From assembly GCA_963920705.1 (NCBI GenBank), contig OY987240.1:8411676-8475675 (forward strand): a DNA stretch of 64,000 nt, written 5' to 3'. The stretch's first letter is position 1. Each line of letters opens with the position of its first letter. The position numbers were made by a program, and so were the translations under genes. Positions 34,786-45,177 of the stretch are shown here, one piece after another. The notes below the pieces were generated by a model. That model ran no database searches and was not told the origin of the DNA. It saw nothing but the letters and a program-made list of their open reading frames with translations. The stretch comes from Odiellus spinosus. Lineage: Eukaryota > Arthropoda > Arachnida > Opiliones > Phalangiidae.

Positions 34786-35637
34786 TGATTGCTATAAATG
34801 ACACAAAGTTTAAATAGATTAAGGGATTAGTTGCAATTCCAAATTACACCTGGGTAGAATTTAAAAACCATTAAGGTAATTAACAGTAGTTCAAACTAAA
34901 AACTAGTTGGGAAACCAAAATGTCCCTCCCCGAGTAGCACGTGGTCTAATCTAACAAAGTTTATTTCATTCATAAATTGGACTGAGGAATTTATTCAGTG
35001 ATTTATAATCCTGTACGATATTATCAAAAGTCTATTACTTTATTCCGTAAAAGTAAACATTGCTTAATAATATCAGAAAAGGTTGTTTTACTTCGTAACC
35101 CTTCACTTAAAACTAGAAATAAAACTCATCACCCCTATCTGGCTCGAGCGATTTGGAATCTTCCTCGATATTTTGAGTTGCGAAAGAAGGAGGGAATTTC
35201 GGTGGGGCGCGCTTGGCTATATTGTCTTGGTTCGTAAGTCGACCGCAAAATAGTACCAACTACCTTTCTAATATATAATAAGTTTGGCGATTCTGGAGCC
35301 AACTTTATCTGCTTATTTTTTTTTTCTTTTTTTTTTGCTAGGCCTAATTTTTAAAATCATTTATTAAAAGCAAAATAAATGGTAAGCCTAAAACGGTAAT
35401 TAGTTTATTTGTCGAATGAAATTGAATACGTTTAAACGCAATGTCCTTCCTACGACTGACGACACTCTCGAAGCTATCGTCACTCGAATATCGTGAGCAA
35501 CCTAGTTCAAACCGGACAAAGCAAACTTTATTCTTTCAACGAAACAATCATTTGTTTCTTGAACGTCGACTTTCCATGCAAAAATTATTGTCTGTCTTTT
35601 AAATTTAAATCATGTTGCAATATGTTTTCATTTTTAC
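34500..35637. other. Intergenic spacer, genes 3-4
   Basis: Contains an A-run of about 30 near 34753. No exon is supported; the 79-codon ORF at 34998 has no context. Confidence 0.5.
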
Positions 35638-35644
35638 GTTATCC

Positions 35645-36066
35645 CAGAGGTATATAATAACCCCCCTCGGGGGGGAAGTATGAAAAGTAGGCAAAATCGA
35701 CGAACAACGAGTGCCCGGCGTAAATCGCGGCGAATCGACACACCGCTTTACTCCCAAAAAATAGTTACACCATTTTGAACCTCACTAAATTTTCCTTACG
35801 CGCACTTCCGGAACTCGCGAGCTTAAGTCAACCTTCGACTCCATTTTAACAGACATCCTGACTGCTGAGACATGAAGTTCTAAACACAAATCGAGCCGTC
35901 TTGTTTATACAAAGACCATTTACTAGAGTATAGCGACATTGAGAAGTCCAGCGCGAGCTAGTGGCCTAGATAGTCAGCAGCGGGCTCTTGTTGTTCGTGA
36001 TTTTTAGCATTGGTAGTATAGCGGTTTTCATACTTCCCCCCGAAGGGGGTTTATTATATACCTCTG
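35645..36066 (-). mobile_element. Family B MITE, copy 4
   Basis: A 422-bp minus-orientation copy upstream of gene 4, with TSD gttatcc (35638-35644 and 36067-36073). The left TIR hairpin reads CCCCCCTCGGGGGG, so the UUCG loop is altered at that end. Confidence 0.92.
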
Positions 36067-36214
36067 GTTATCCGTATTGTCGTGCCAACCACGTATTAGA
36101 GGCTTTGCTTCAGCGGTTGCCCGTAAAGATATTATTGATTAATTTCAAACTTGAGAAATAAAATTATCGAAGATAGATCTATTAAGGTGACGTGATATTT
36201 TGAATCGCGACCTT

Positions 36215-36454
36215 GCGTATAAAAATAATCAGAATTAATCGAAATGATCTATAATCTCGGTAGAGCAGTTTCCTTTATAGGGTCGACAAATTAATTAACT
36301 AATTGGAGATCCAATGAGTTGGTATATATTACTTGTACAAAAACGTATCCGCTCACTCATTAATAATAATATTATAATCTAATCGTTCCATTTTAGAAAC
36401 TATTTAATCTTTGGTAAGGTTTCGATCGAGCCGAACGCCTAACTCGAAGAAGAC
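36215..36454 (+). promoter_or_regulatory. Conserved 5' flank of gene 4
   Basis: Carries AATTAATCGAAAT, ATAATCTCGGTA, TAATTAACTAATTGGAG and AACTCGAAGAAGACATG. The last block lacks the CAT duplicate found before the ATG in genes 1-3. Promoter role is inferred. Confidence 0.45.
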
Positions 36455-38329
36455 ATGAAGGCAGTTGTGGCTTCACTGATTGTGGTGGTGGCCGTTACGG
36501 TACGCAATTGCGACGCCTTTTGTCGTAAGTCAAACTTAAATTTTCAATTAAATTAAAATCGGGACAGAACTAAGAGCAAGATGAACGGAAAGTCTTGTTA
36601 TAGAATGCTAGCTTATTAAGGTCACCATCTCATATGTTTGAAGCCTTCTCAAAGCTTCTTTCCCGTTGCGTGAGATCTTCAATGCAGTTCACTTATATTT
36701 GATAATGTCTTCCCCATTGGTCATATCTTGATGGCCACAAAGACACGAAAGAACAGTACCGACGACGCTATTCACCTAATCATAGTGGCTCGTAGAGAAA
36801 AGTCAACGAGTCCCTCGATATTACTGCCCGTGTATGATTGAATTTCAATCCGTGGCAGAGTTGCTCTCGGTCATGCCCATGGATAATAGATAGGAGTTAA
36901 GTTCTCGCTGCGCAATTCCTTTCCTAATTCCGGTCTACAGCGAAGCGGGACCTGCTGCCTTCGTGCGCAGTTCATCTATGACGTATATATGACGCGGCAT
37001 TGCTCGCTCGGGTTCTGGGGTTGTTGTCGCAACCTTAATCACTTCCTATACGAGGTTTATCATTGAATAAATTTCCCTTAAGTTTTCCTATCACGGCGAA
37101 TCCTAGCTCTGGGACAGAGATATAACTAAAACCTTCGATAATGTACTAACGAACTTCAACGATGTTAATATAGATGATATTAGAAGAGATCCCGAGGCGG
37201 CGGTGGTCGTGGGAGAATGCACGCGTGAGAATCTGCCGGCCGAAGTTAGTTCATTCACGATATGAGAGTGATCATAAGGAATTATATTCTAGGATAGGAA
37301 TAATCAATATTTCATTTTCAGTTCACGGATACATTGATACAATGCGTCAACGGACGTTCGGGTCGCCAAGTGTCGTGGAGAGAGGTTTTAATCGCGTGGT
37401 GTAGTCTAGATTCGACAGAAATGAGCGAAACGTTAGATTTTTGCTTCGAATCGCTAAGCGGTTACTCCGAGAAAAATGTAAGATTACTTATTCGTCTTTA
37501 TAGTCCTTTTATTTCTTCGATTAAGTTTTATACGTAATAGCCCGTTTTTAAGCGTCACGCAAGTTTATCGACACCGATTATCAAGCGCTAAAAAGATCAA
37601 AAGCCGAATGCACACTGACCCGCAATTCACACCCATAGGTTTACGTCGGCACGCGAGCGTGAAACTCGCTAAAAACGGGTCTTCGCGCATCCGGCTTAAC
37701 ACGTGCATAGATTTTACGCCCGTAAAGAAAAGCTTTTAAACTGACGCCGTGTCATAGGTCCTTTTATAGTATTTCCTCTATTAATTTATGTATACTTATT
37801 TATAATCTAATTTCAGGAAGCAGAGTTGTTTGAAGGATCTGATAAAGCAGACGTAAGTTCGTATTATCGCGACTTATTTTAAGAATCGTAATTTGACTCG
37901 ACGACATTGCCATCATTTGGATGTTAGGAATGCCTAGATACTCGACTACACAAAGGGGAAGAAAGCGAGGATGCGGCTCGAAGAAAACGCCGCTCTCCAT
38001 TCGCTGATGCCTTGTCCCTCAAAAAACGAAGCGTTTACAGAAAACGCCGCTCTCCATTCGCTGACGCATTGTCCCTCAAGAAACGAAGCGTTTACAGAAA
38101 ACGCCGCTCTCCATTCGCTGACGCATGGTCCCTCAAGAAACGACACCTTCTTAGAACACAGCGCTTTTCTTTCGCTGACGCACTGAACCTCAAGAAACGA
38201 AGCGTTTATAGAAAGCGGCGCTCTCCCTTGGCTGGCGCATTGTCCCTCAAGAAACGAAACGCGGAAGCCGCTAATTACAACAGAAGAAAGCCAAAACGAC
38301 GAACTCCATTTGGTCGAGTCGACGGCTAG
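36455..38329 (+). CDS. Secreted multi-copy peptide precursor, gene 4 (intron-loss paralogue)
   Basis: Five exons: 36455-36524, 37174-37244, 37322-37477, 37817-37852, 37928-38329 (244 aa). The signal peptide is MKAVVASLIVVVAVTV. Exons 3 and 4 of the paralogues are fused here. The former intron is shortened and reads in frame as about MSETLDF, so the fourth-to-fifth cysteine spacing is 13 instead of 10. The following donor is GT (37478), not GC. The repeat exon is more diverged: two SPFADALSL, SPFADAWSL, FSFADALNL and SPLAGALSL, with one linker changed to HLLRTQR. It ends in a basic tail (RRKPKRR then TPFGRVDG). It is the most divergent family member, yet all cysteines and the frame are kept. 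Confidence 0.77.
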
Positions 38330-38604
38330 GCACGCTTCGTAAGGGCTTAACACTAAATCATGATTCATGAATTTGAAAACAAAACTGCCAAGACTGAAAA
38401 ATAATTTTCTTATTTTTAAATCGTCAAATTGATAAACATGCCATTAATTTTGGTTAATCGAAATTAAATTGATGGATTAAACTTTTACTTTTCATCCCGA
38501 TAAAGAGATTAGAACGATTTAATTTTAACCGATTAAAAACGTATAGTGTTTTTGAATAACAGGAGAGGTGCCGCGTGACCCACTTAGCGTATTTTTCTTT
38601 ACAG
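38330..38604. other. 3' flank of gene 4
   Basis: Aligned with the other genes, the ATAATAAAATGCAATT segment is deleted here, leaving only GATAAA at about 38430. Gene 4 may therefore use a weaker or different poly(A) site. Confidence 0.45.
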
Positions 38605-38748
38605 CCACCAGGAAGTGATAATCGAACAAACACCCTTTTGAAAAGGATTGGAAAGAGACGAAACGGGAATAATACGTTTTCTAAGTTACGAAGCGTTTGC
38701 GCGTTGACTGAGCAAGGAGGAGATTATCACGTCTCGGTTGTCATTTAA
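38605..38748 (+). CDS. Candidate terminal coding exon
   Basis: Tentative. A strong acceptor (ATTTTTCTTTACAG) is followed by 47 open codons and TAA. The translation begins PPGSDNRTNTLLKRIGKRR and ends EQGGDYHVSVVI, with dibasic sites and one cysteine. An AATAAA lies near 38931. No upstream exon with a compatible donor was identified, and no copy follows genes 1-3. It could be the end of a longer unrelated gene, an alternative 3' exon of gene 4, or chance. Confidence 0.3.
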   Translation, partial: PPGSDNRTNTLLKRIGKRRNGNNTFSKLRSVCALTEQGGDYHVSVVI

Positions 38749-39225
38749 GCCAAATTATTATTCGCTGTTTATACTCTCGTAAAATCTTTTAATTCGTTTC
38801 TAAGTCGAATTTCTTACTTCCCTTTCATTGGGTTTCTTTGATCCGGTCATTATTTGGCACTTAAAGATCGCCTAGACAGACGCCATCCCAGATTTGGTAT
38901 CAGCGGGAGCCACGGGGCCGCCTTCCCGTTTAATAAATGGGCGCCGACAAGCTTCTTTGACAGACAAATGTGACCGCAATTATTACGTTCGAATAAAAGG
39001 TCATACGACCTATATTTTACAACGATGAAAGGGGTATGGTGTTCGAGAATACATAAATTATAGATAAATGACATTCGAACAAATTAGTCTTAGGATGAGG
39101 AACCTTTTGACGCGTCTTTTAGATCCTAAAAAAGGGAATAGAATTAGAAGAACTCCATTATTTTTGAGAGACAATCTTACAATCAGCGCTAAATTTCGTG
39201 GAGTAAATTTGAACCCTATAAGGGA
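38749..39225. other. Spacer
   Basis: No further exon or element is supported. Confidence 0.45.
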
Positions 39226-39232
39226 GTAGTAC

Positions 39233-39571
39233 CAGAAGCCGATGAAACCCTCCTTTGAAGTCTACTACTCCAATGTTCCATATAGCGCTCCTCTCTGTAT
39301 GGGTAAAATTCACAATTTTACGAGTTAGAAGGGGTCCTACTTCATCCCCCCTGTGTCTACGGAAAATTGGAAATTCTCTCTCTCCACAAACGACGTCGTT
39401 TTTTGGACGAACTCCGAGGCTGCTAGAGATATTCGCTCAACGAGCTCCCGCTCCGAAAACATCTACCGTTAGGAGGCGTACGAATCGCGCCTTTTGAGAA
39501 TAACCCGTACAGAGAGGGGTAGACAAGACCAGGGAGTAATAGACTTCAAAGGAGGGTTTCATCGGCTTCTG
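39233..39571 (-). mobile_element. Family A MITE, copy 9
   Basis: A 339-bp minus-orientation copy with TSD gtagtac (39226-39232 and 39572-39578). Confidence 0.93.
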
Positions 39572-39578
39572 GTAGTAC

Positions 39579-40718
39579 CTATAGCCCTTTCTTTAGATTA
39601 AGTATGAAACTAAAGTCACGTTTTCAATAAAGATTGTTTTAGGGGGGGGGGGGCAAGTAAAGAGCATTATTCGCTAGATAGGTAAAACTTTTAAAGAATG
39701 AATGAAACAAATTTTTAGATGATAATCACTTAGACCTGACAGTTTCTTCGCTAGTTCGATAATGTTAAAAATCTTATAACTGACGTAATTTTATGACTGA
39801 CAAGCTTTTAGTTGAAGAGGCGCCAAAACGTTTCCACACTTTATTTCGCGAAATGAGTTTAGGATAAGTGGGGCTAGGCGACATGGAGTCATCGAAAATA
39901 AGTTAATTAATCAACCCTTGGAAGTAAATATATAATACATAGTTAGAAACACGCACGATCGAACGTATCAATGAAAATTCGTTTAGCAAGGTCAGATCCC
40001 TTTCTCCGGGCCTCGAACAAAGAATCTTGCCAAAACGTCACTCAAGCGTAACTGACACGTAACAGCTAGGAAGCAAGAATCTATCACAGCGAAAAATACA
40101 TTTGAAACAATGTATTCATGGATAATTTTTATATTTTTAATTGTTTTATCTAATATTTTAAATTTGTTAATATTATGTTAATTAATCCATGACGTATCAG
40201 TTTATTTAATTCAAATAATTAATAATCGCCAATTAAATCACGAGAAATTTTAAAATCTGCTAAATGCTTTAAACATAAATTGGTTTTACTATTCATTTAA
40301 TTGAATAACCGTAGAATTTCGGATTACATTTTAAATGATTCAATTTGGACCATTTTTGGCAAAATTTGAATGGGTATACCGATTTCTTTGGTTATTCTAT
40401 GAAATGGAAAGTAAAAACGACGTCACGCTTCTGGGAACTTGGCACGAACTCAATTTACTTTTAGCCCCATTTTCAATACAGATTTTTTAGCCAAAAAAGT
40501 AACTTTTTCCTTCGTAACTATTGAAATTTACTTTAGTTATGACGTAAAAATTACTCGATTGAAAACGCGCTTTTATAAGCTACACAATTCGTTTTCAATA
40601 ATTTTTAAAGTCAACTTATATCTTAATATTATATTTCTCCTAATTCCTTAGTTTCTTTATCACTACAAAATAACGACTCTTGAGAAATTTGGAAGAAGAG
40701 ATCTTTTATAAGCTGTAA
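39579..40718. other. AT-rich spacer
   Basis: A G-run of about 12 lies near 39643. No supported gene or element. Confidence 0.5.
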
Positions 40719-40720
40719 TA

Positions 40721-40871
40721 CCCTTTTCAGACGAAGCGTAACTAACCGGTTTAATCAGATTTAACCATGGTTTAATCACAATTAACCTTGGGTTTATTGC
40801 AATGAGAAGGCTATGCAAACCTCGGTTAAATCTGGTTAACCCACGGCTAATTACGCCTCGTTTGAAGAGGG
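40721..40871. mobile_element. Possible TA-flanked MITE
   Basis: Imperfect TIRs CCCTTTTCAGACGAAGCGTA and (inverted) CCCTCTTCAAACGAGGCGTA, bordered by TA on both sides. The interior is a series of GGTTTAATC/GGTTAA motifs. TA duplication suggests a Tc1/mariner-type source, but the TIRs are diverged. It abuts the family C copy at 40878. Confidence 0.5.
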
Positions 40872-40877
40872 TATAAA

Positions 40878-41145
40878 CAAGAAGGATCAGATAAGGAGAG
40901 GAAAAGTGGGAACGGCGCGGCTCCTACTGCGTCGGCCTAAACTCCCACTCTGGGAGAATGGGGGTAGAGATGCTTCGTGGTAAATTGTTGTCGCGTGGGT
41001 AAAACGAATCCTTTATGAGACGCGCTAGCTAGCGACCACGTGACAACAGTTTACCTCGAGAATTTCCTATCCCCCTTTCCACCCGAGTGGGAGGTTGGCT
41101 CTTCTCTCTCTAACTCAACGCAGTCCCACTTTTCCTCTCCTTATA
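40878..41145. mobile_element. Family C MITE, copy 2 (right end damaged)
   Basis: Highly similar to 16957-17236 over the interior. The left TIR is recognisable (CAAGAAGGATCAGATAAGG), but the right end stops at CTCTCCTTATA, losing the outer part of the TIR and the TSD. Confidence 0.75.
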
Positions 41146-41164
41146 TAAGGGGCTTAAAGGGGAA

Positions 41165-41480
41165 AGTCTTACGCGTTACGTTAGATGGCGCCGCAGTCAC
41201 TCAAATTGATATAAATTTTTATATGAATGGTGGCGCCACCTTTGTGGGCTTAATGCCGCTTGTATATAAAATATTGGAATAATAAGACCACATTTGATTG
41301 GCTCGTATCTCTATATCTCCCAAGCGTGATTCAAAATGGCGGTCGACCTGTTTAAGTTCGAAATTTTAAATAACTTATTTAAATACAGGTTTAGATTTTA
41401 TTTCGTACTAAATACCATAAATCTAAGAAATCTAAAAATTACGTTAACGCATATTACACATGATTTCCTTTCCTCTAAAC
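41165..41480 (+). repeat. Dispersed repeat family H, copy 2
   Basis: Carries TTAGATGGCGCCGCAGTCAC, GGTGGCGCCACCT, GATTGGCTCGTATC and TTCAAAATGGCGGTCGACC. Only partly similar to the copies at 15.9 and 45.2 kb; no ends defined. Confidence 0.6.
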
Positions 41481-41941
41481 ACTTTTAAGCGTAGGATCGG
41501 CTTATATTAGGACAGGAAAACTTAAAATAGCGTCGCTATTTGTGGCTCCGATGTCATCTAAAAGTTGACACCCAGAGAATACGGTACATCCAATGATATA
41601 CCCATGTTCTGTACGTGGCTACGAATATCAGAAGCTTGTCTTGAGATTTATACGTTGCGGATTTAGTGTAAAAGAAGGTTTTTCTTTCAAGTATGATCGA
41701 CGTTTACACTTTGAATTACCGGTGAGTGCGTCAACGCGAGGCGAAGTTTGGGTTCATGAAAAACTTGAAAACTTTTTCATATTTTTAAGTTCGCTTTTTA
41801 TCGTTCTCACGCGTATAAGTAGTCGCTAGCGGACGTTGGTTGACGCTCCTTTTACAAGTACAAGCCTCAACAAATGGTATACCTCGAGCTAATTAACTTG
41901 AATGTAACCTAAGGCAAGTTTTCAATCAAGACGCTTTTAGC

Positions 41942-41977
<36 letters not shown>

Positions 41978-42059
41978 TTTTCATCAAAATTAAGTTATAT
42001 TTCTATAGTTACGATGGAAAGGTCACTTTTAAATTGGCCAAAAAACAGGGCTAACCAAT
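41481..42059. other. Spacer
   Basis: An A-run of about 30 lies near 41945. The 78-codon ORF at 41593 has no supporting context. Confidence 0.45.
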
Positions 42060-42469
42060 GCTGCGCATCTTTCGGGTTAAAATGACTTCTAGAGACGAGT
42101 GGCACTATTCGCGGGACAGCCCTAACTGGTGGCAAGACCCAGAATTCCATATCATGGTCCTATCACTCTAAAGTCAATTATTCGCGAAGCTGGCGCCATC
42201 TACGGAAATGGATAATCCAACACAAAGTGTTTTTCAAGCCTTAATTAATATCGGATTCGCGACTGTTTCAAGCACGCGCGGAACACATATTTTAGCAAAT
42301 TAGATCAATTTGCATTGTTTTAGAAACCAAATACGCACGTATCACACGCGTGACCTCCAGTCTCGAGGTAGGTGGGGTGGATAGGGAAGAGGTGGTGTCA
42401 AAGCCACTTATTAAACCCCGACTCAGATATGGCGCTACAATCAACCCGCGGTTTGTCGACTAGGGCTAC
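42060..42469 (+). repeat. Dispersed repeat family G, copy 3
   Basis: Carries CGAAGCTGGCGCCATCTACG, AACCAAATACGCACG and GCGTGACCTCCAGTCTCGAG. It is directly followed by a family E element. Confidence 0.65.
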
Positions 42470-42476
42470 GTTGTAA

Positions 42477-42681
42477 CAACGCCTCCTATATTTAATCAAA
42501 GCCAGTGCACGTTCCTGAAGCGGGAGAGGACTTTAACTCGTATAGAATTGTCATTATATCTCGATAGGTGGCGGGATCATGGAGGGATTTTGTGGACGCG
42601 TCCCTCTATAGTGGAAAACTGGCGATCTAAATTTCCCCGTTTGGAATATTTTTCCCGCGTGCACTGACTTTGATAAAATTG
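42477..42681. mobile_element. Family E MITE, copy 2 (decayed right end)
   Basis: The left TIR starts CAACGCCTCCTATATTTAAT. The right TIR lacks the ATAGGAGGCG segment but still ends TTG. The 7-bp TSD gttgtaa is perfect (42470-42476 and 42682-42688). 205 bp, non-coding. Confidence 0.8.
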
Positions 42682-42712
42682 GTTGTAAGATGTCTGCACT
42701 AATTGATTTCGC

Positions 42713-43049
42713 CAGAAGCCGATGAAACCCTCCTTTGAAGTCTATTACTCCCTGGTCTTGTCTACCCCTCTCTGTATGGGTTATTCTCAAAACGCGCGAT
42801 TCGTACGCCTCCTAACGGTAGATGTTTTCGGAGCGGGAGCTCGTCGAGCGAATATCTCTAGCAGCCTTGGAGTTCGTCCAAAAAACGTCGTCGTTTGTGG
42901 AGAGAGAGAATTTCCAATTTTCCGTAGACAGGGGGGATGAAGTAGGACCCCTTCTAACTCGTAAAATGGGGAATTTTACCCATACAGAGAGGAGCGCTAT
43001 ATGGAACATTGGAGTAGTAGACTTCAAAGGAGGGTTTCATCGGCTTCTG
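42713..43049 (+). mobile_element. Family A MITE, copy 10
   Basis: A 337-bp plus-orientation copy with TSD atttcgc (42706-42712 and 43050-43056), only about 30 bp from a family E element. Confidence 0.93.
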
Positions 43050-43056
43050 ATTTCGC

Positions 43057-43704
43057 GCTAAGTTTGCCTTTCCTGGAAATTCAAATTTCTCTCGATAGGG
43101 TCTTGAGAATTTCAAATCTTATTTCCGAGTAAACTGTTGAATATTTGTTGAGTGAAATTTTGAATGGGAGCTTTTTATACCATAATCAACCCAGCATTTC
43201 AATAGATTTGGACAACGAAATTTATTTGACTGCCTTTTTTACTTTTAAAAGAAATATATGAATGCTTTATATTGTTTCGCGAATAGCAATATAATGAATG
43301 TTTTTCGGCTCAACTGTCACTGAACGGCAAGGTCGAACATATATCAAGTGGAAATAAAGGCGGATCAAGTTATCAAGGTTTCCATCGCATATATTAAGTT
43401 TCAAATAGTCTATTCAAGTGGATAAATATAGGCCTAGAGTTTCCAGAAGGTGTTCGAGCCAGTTTATATTATATCAAAATTATTTTATCTTGAAAAAAAA
43501 ACAAAAAAAAAAAAAACAAAGGCACGTTAATATACCTTATTTGGGAATACACAAATGGTAGAGTAGAACTCAATTTTTACAATGTTTTAAAGGGGATATT
43601 CAGAGAGCATTCGATCGAAATGGACTAATTAGCATTAATCTATCGGAGAATAATGGGTATATTTCCATTAAATCGACAGACTTTTCAGATCCATTAGATC
43701 GAAA
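43057..43704. other. AT-rich spacer
   Basis: A-rich runs near 43494-43518. Nothing else is supported. Confidence 0.5.
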
Positions 43705-43711
43705 GTTCTAT

Positions 43712-44048
43712 CAGAAGCCAATGAAACCCTCCTTTGAAGTCTACTACTCTAATGTTCCACATAGCGCTCCTCTCTGTATGGGTAAAATTCCCAATTTTAC
43801 GAGATCGGAGGGGTCCTACTTCATACCCCCCTGTCTACGGATAATTGGAAATTCTCTCTCTCCACAAACGACGACGTTTTTTGACGAACTCCAAGGCTGC
43901 TAGAGATATTCGCTGGATGAACTCCCGCTCCGAAAATATCTACCGTTAGGAGGCGTACGAATCACGCTTTTTGAAACTAACCCATACAGAGAGGGGTAGA
44001 CAGGACCCGGGAGTAATAGACTTCAAAGGAGGGTTTCATCTACTTCTG
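43712..44048 (-). mobile_element. Family A MITE, copy 11 (hybrid ends)
   Basis: Minus-orientation 337-bp copy with TSD gttctat (43705-43711 and 44049-44055). The right terminus is the GAAGTAGATG type; the left reads GAAGCCAATG. Confidence 0.92.
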
Positions 44049-44055
44049 GTTCTAT

Positions 44056-44580
44056 TAAAAATAATTTGGCGATTTTCGAGTGAAGTTTAGTTAAATTGTA
44101 CCACGATCTAGTTACTGTAACTGTAGCCTAAAATAAAAGTAAAACTTCTTCGGAATTCCCTAGGCCTACGACCCCCTCACTTTTACCTTGATTTTAAATG
44201 GGCCTGACCCTAAAAGAAATACACTAGCGTGTTAGAGTCCACAATATATTAAAAAATAATTTCGAAAAAACAGGACTAAACTGAAATTGGTAGAGGAAAA
44301 ATACGGAAAATTTTCCAATTAAAATAGGCCTCGGTCATTTTCCGGCTTACATTCATTGGTAATATTCCTAGGTAGAACCAAACCCTCGCAAACTGATCTT
44401 GAACAACTTATGAAGAGTCAATTAAATTTGAAAACTTTAAAAAAAAGGCACCAATACCTTTACAGTAATTACACAAAGCCAAGAATCTAAACTGTAACCC
44501 TAATAATTTAGCCTCCAACAGAAGTCGTTCCAATAGAAGTCTAGACAACGGGAAAGGGCGAGGTCGAGTGATACGCGATG
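44056..44580. other. Spacer
   Basis: No supported gene or element. Confidence 0.45.
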
Positions 44581-44581
44581 T

Positions 44582-45003
44582 CAGAGGTATATAATAACAC
44601 CCTTCGGGGGGGGGGGATGTATGAAAGGTAGGCAAAATCGACGAACAACAAGTGCCCGGCGTAAATCGCGGCGGATCGGCACACCGCTTTACTCCCAAAA
44701 AATAGTTACACCATTTTGAACCTGACTAAATTTTCCCTACGCGCACTTCCGGAACTCGCGAGCTGAAGTCAACCTTCGACTCCATTTTAACAGACAGCCT
44801 GACTCCTGAGACAGGAAGTTCTAAACACGAATCGAGCCGTCTTGTTTATACAAAGACCATTTACTAGAGTAGCGACATTGAGAAGTCCAGCGCGAGCTAG
44901 TGGCCTAGATAGTCAGCAGCGGGCTCTCGTTGTTCGTGATTTTTAGCATTGGTAGTATAGGGGCTTTCATACTTCCCCCGAAGGGGGTTATTATATACCT
45001 CTG
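44582..45003 (-). mobile_element. Family B MITE, copy 5 (no matching TSD)
   Basis: A 422-bp minus-orientation copy. The left TIR hairpin is disrupted (ACACCCTTCGGGG with extra G residues). The flanks gcgatgt and agaaacg do not match, unlike other B copies. This suggests an old insertion or a rearranged end. Confidence 0.88.
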
Positions 45004-45177
45004 AGAAACGTTATATTTGCGAACACGGTTGAAGTGCTATTAGACAGCTCCATTTTGTTAAAATTTAGTATTTGGCCCCTAATAATAATAAAATTTTTGA
45101 ATTGAATGAAAACTGGCCTCCGTAATTCCGTATCCAAGCAACAAAATAAACTCCCGTTTAAGTGGAGACTGAAGTAA

